DNA from: Croceibacterium_A sp044506565
GTDB taxonomy: Bacteria; Pseudomonadota; Alphaproteobacteria; Sphingomonadales; Sphingomonadaceae
DNA length: 55,679 nt
Direction of reading: 5' to 3'
Assembly: GCA_044506565.1 (NCBI GenBank)
Contig: JBIQKN010000012.1
Coordinates: 1-55,679, forward strand
Both the position numbers and the translations under genes were made by a program. The number at the start of each line of letters is the position of its first letter. Position 1 is the stretch's first letter. Under the pieces are notes generated by a model. It saw only the letters and a program-made list of their open reading frames with translations, did not search any database and was not told the origin of the DNA. Positions 54,245 to 55,679 of this stretch are shown here, one piece after another.

Positions 54245-54295
54245 CTGAACCGTCCTGAATGCCTGCCGTTCAGGTTCACGCCACCCATTCTGAAT
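54245..54295. promoter_or_regulatory. Cluster of CTGAAC/GTTCAG half-sites
   Basis: Boxes at 54245-54250 (CTGAAC), 54255-54260 (CTGAAT), 54268-54273 (GTTCAG), 54274-54278 (GTTCA) and 54290-54295 (CTGAAT) occur in the 206-bp region between the divergent RcnB gene and LacI-type gene. The spaced, oriented boxes suggest binding of a dimeric regulator. Confidence 0.45.
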
Positions 54296-54367
54296 GAGCT
54301 CGTTGAGAACCTCTTCAGCTTTGCAGGCGTAGTATGGCGTCATGAAAGCTACAACGGATTGAGGCTC

Positions 54368-55195
54368 ATGGATTCTCGCAGACGGATCCTGCTGCTGTTC
54401 GACAACAACGGGCGGGAATATGTGTCGCGCATCCAGGACGGCGCCACCCGGTGCGCCCGCGCCGCCGGCTTCCCCGTGCAGGCCGAAAACCTGTTCGGCG
54501 GCTCGACCCCGGTAACCGCGTTCATTGAGGCCGATGGCCTCGCCGGGATCATCCTGACCGCGCCGCTCTCGGACGATCGTCACGTAATGCGCCAGATCGA
54601 CGAGCGCGGGGTGCCTTACGTGCGCATCGCGCCGATGCTCGAACCCGAGCGCGGCTGCACCGTGGTGATGGACGAATACGACGCCGCGCGGGCGATCACC
54701 GACTACCTGCTGCAGAAGGGACACCGGCGGATCGGCTTCATGCGCGGCCCGCGCGTCCACCTCGTCAGCATGCGGCGCTTCAACGGCTACGCCAACGCGC
54801 TCGGCGGCAAGGGGCTGCGGACCGATCCGGCGCTGATCGTGCAGGGCGACTTCTCGCGCGAGTCCGGGCGCGACCTCGCGCCGGCGCTGTTCGCGGCCAA
54901 GCCGACGGCGATCTTTGCCAGCAACGACGAGATGGCGGTCGGCATCATCGACGCCGCCCATGCGGCGCGGATCGACATCCCGGGTGACATCTCGCTGGTC
55001 GGCTTCGACGACAACGTCGTCGCCCGCACCGTGCGCCCGCGGCTGACCTCGGTGCGCCAGCCGCTCGAGGAGATGGGCGAGGTCGCCTGTCAGGTGCTGC
55101 TCGAGCGCATCCGCAGCCCGGCGCGCGCCAACGAGCATCGCCAGGTCCCGTTCCAGATCGTCGAGCGCGAATCGGTCGCCGAATTTCGCGCCTGA
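54368..55195 (+). CDS. LacI/PBP1-type sensor domain protein without HTH
   Basis: The 275-residue protein has the periplasmic-binding-protein-like fold of LacI regulators: ILLLFDNNGREYVSRIQ at the start, DGLAGIILTAP, GHRRIGFMRGP, AIFASNDEMAVGIIDAA and the DISLVGFDDN end. The N-terminal helix-turn-helix that normally precedes this fold is absent: the frame is open only to 54245 upstream and codes for nothing HTH-like. It also has no signal peptide. It may be a truncated regulator or a protein that binds a ligand and works with a partner. Confidence 0.75.
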   Translation: MDSRRRILLLFDNNGREYVSRIQDGATRCARAAGFPVQAENLFGGSTPVTAFIEADGLAGIILTAPLSDDRHVMRQIDERGVPYVRIAPMLEPERGCTVVMDEYDAARAITDYLLQKGHRRIGFMRGPRVHLVSMRRFNGYANALGGKGLRTDPALIVQGDFSRESGRDLAPALFAAKPTAIFASNDEMAVGIIDAAHAARIDIPGDISLVGFDDNVVARTVRPRLTSVRQPLEEMGEVACQVLLERIRSPARANEHRQVPFQIVERESVAEFRA

Positions 55196-55201
55196 AAGGA
55201 C

Positions 55202-55227
55202 GCCGGCCGCCAGGGGAGGCGGCCGGC
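55202..55227. terminator. GC-rich hairpin between convergent genes
   Basis: GCCGGCCGCC pairs with the inverse complement GCGGCCGGC across AGGGGAG. It lies between the stops of the LacI-type gene and ettA, and could terminate both. Confidence 0.55.
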
Positions 55228-55232
55228 GGACT

Positions 55233-55679
55233 TCAGCGGGTCAGCTTCTTGTACGCCAGCCGCGTCGGCCGGTCGGCCGCGTCGCCGAGGCGGCGGCGCT
55301 TGTCTTCCTCGTAGGCCTCGAAGTTGCCTTCGAACCACTCGACGTGGCTGTTGCCCTCGAACGCGAGGATGTGCGTCGCCAGGCGGTCGAGGAAGAAACG
55401 GTCGTGGCTGATCACCACCGCGCAGCCGGCGAAGTTCTCGATCGCGTCCTCGAGCGCAGCGAGCGTCTCGACGTCGAGGTCGTTGGTCGGCTCGTCGAGC
55501 AGCAGCACGTTGCCGCCCTGCTTGAGCATCTTGGCCATGTGCACGCGGTTGCGCTCGCCGCCCGATAGCTTGCCGACGTTCTTCTGCTGGTCCTGGCCCT
55601 TGAAGTTGAACGCCCCGACATAGGCGCGGGTCGACATGTCGTGGCCGTTGACCTTCATGTAGTCGAGCCCGTCGGAGAT
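55233..55679 (-). CDS. ettA: Energy-dependent translational throttle protein EttA (5' end outside the window)
   Basis: About 148 C-terminal residues are seen. They hold the second ABC cassette of an ABC-F protein: the signature LSGGERNRVHMAK, Walker B with catalytic acid LLLDEPTNDLDVETL, and switch His in VISHDRFFLDR, then a C-terminal HVEWFEGNFEAYEEDK segment typical of EttA. EttA binds the ribosomal E site and gates translation by ATP/ADP level. The N-terminal part and start lie beyond position 55679. Confidence 0.92.
   Translation of the reverse strand: MSDGLDYMKVNGHDMSTRAYVGAFNFKGQDQQKNVGKLSGGERNRVHMAKMLKQGGNVLLLDEPTNDLDVETLAALEDAIENFAGCAVVISHDRFFLDRLATHILAFEGNSHVEWFEGNFEAYEEDKRRRLGDAADRPTRLAYKKLTR

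Overview
This 55.7-kb GC-rich window looks like chromosomal DNA of an alphaproteobacterium, most likely order Sphingomonadales. The signs are an archaeal-type class I lysyl-tRNA synthetase (LysK), an HdaA-type DnaA regulator, a cysE/DUF2794 pair, separate purS and purQ genes, plsX-fabH-ihfA-merR gene order, an RcnB-family secreted protein, and dispersed palindromes of the type common in sphingomonads. The piece comes from a draft scaffold: a run of exactly 100 N at 21432-21531 is flanked by two identical 55-bp copies, and collapsing them restores one aldehyde dehydrogenase frame.

The left half is mostly housekeeping. After the 3' end of an unidentified gene come an S9 peptidase (minus), ndk and an amino-acid racemase (plus), then a minus-strand group of purM, a purN fused to a YjbR/MmcQ-like domain, and a sulfotransferase. 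A plus-strand stretch holds a membrane-anchored unknown, hdaA, cysE, a DUF2794 gene and a PilZ gene; gph lies opposite. Cell-wall amino-sugar genes glmU and glmS bracket a ribbon-helix-helix/PIN toxin-antitoxin pair. A GGDEF-EAL membrane protein is convergent with purS-purQ. Then follow a 2-hydroxyacid dehydrogenase, an acetolactate-synthase-type enzyme, a small secreted orphan and the aldehyde dehydrogenase.

From 22.9 to 43 kb genes alternate with repeat elements. They include an S24 repressor divergent from two small genes, a double SnoaL-like secreted protein, a lipoprotein, a metallo-beta-lactamase-fold hydrolase, a CE2-like SGNH esterase, the rpmF-plsX-fabH-ihfA-merR block, a serine beta-lactamase-fold protein, asd, a SixA-type phosphatase, a DinG/XPD-type helicase and a homocysteine S-methyltransferase-type enzyme. 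Two kinds of palindromic repeat are dispersed here, and one degenerate copy lies inside lysK.

The most accessory part is the minus-strand run 41666-49208: a tannase/feruloyl-esterase lipoprotein, a Tat-exported SnoaL-like protein translationally coupled to a tandem MoaF-like protein, a secreted DUF8021-like protein, and an exported G8/right-handed beta-helix protein resembling the hyaluronan-degrading animal protein CEMIP. I infer a secreted system acting on a polymer or aromatic ester; its substrate is unknown. To its right are lysK, three tandem prolyl-4-hydroxylase-like 2-oxoglutarate oxygenases, an Asn/Arg/Asp-repeat RcnB protein, a LacI-type sensor domain without a DNA-binding domain, and the C-terminal part of ettA running off the window.
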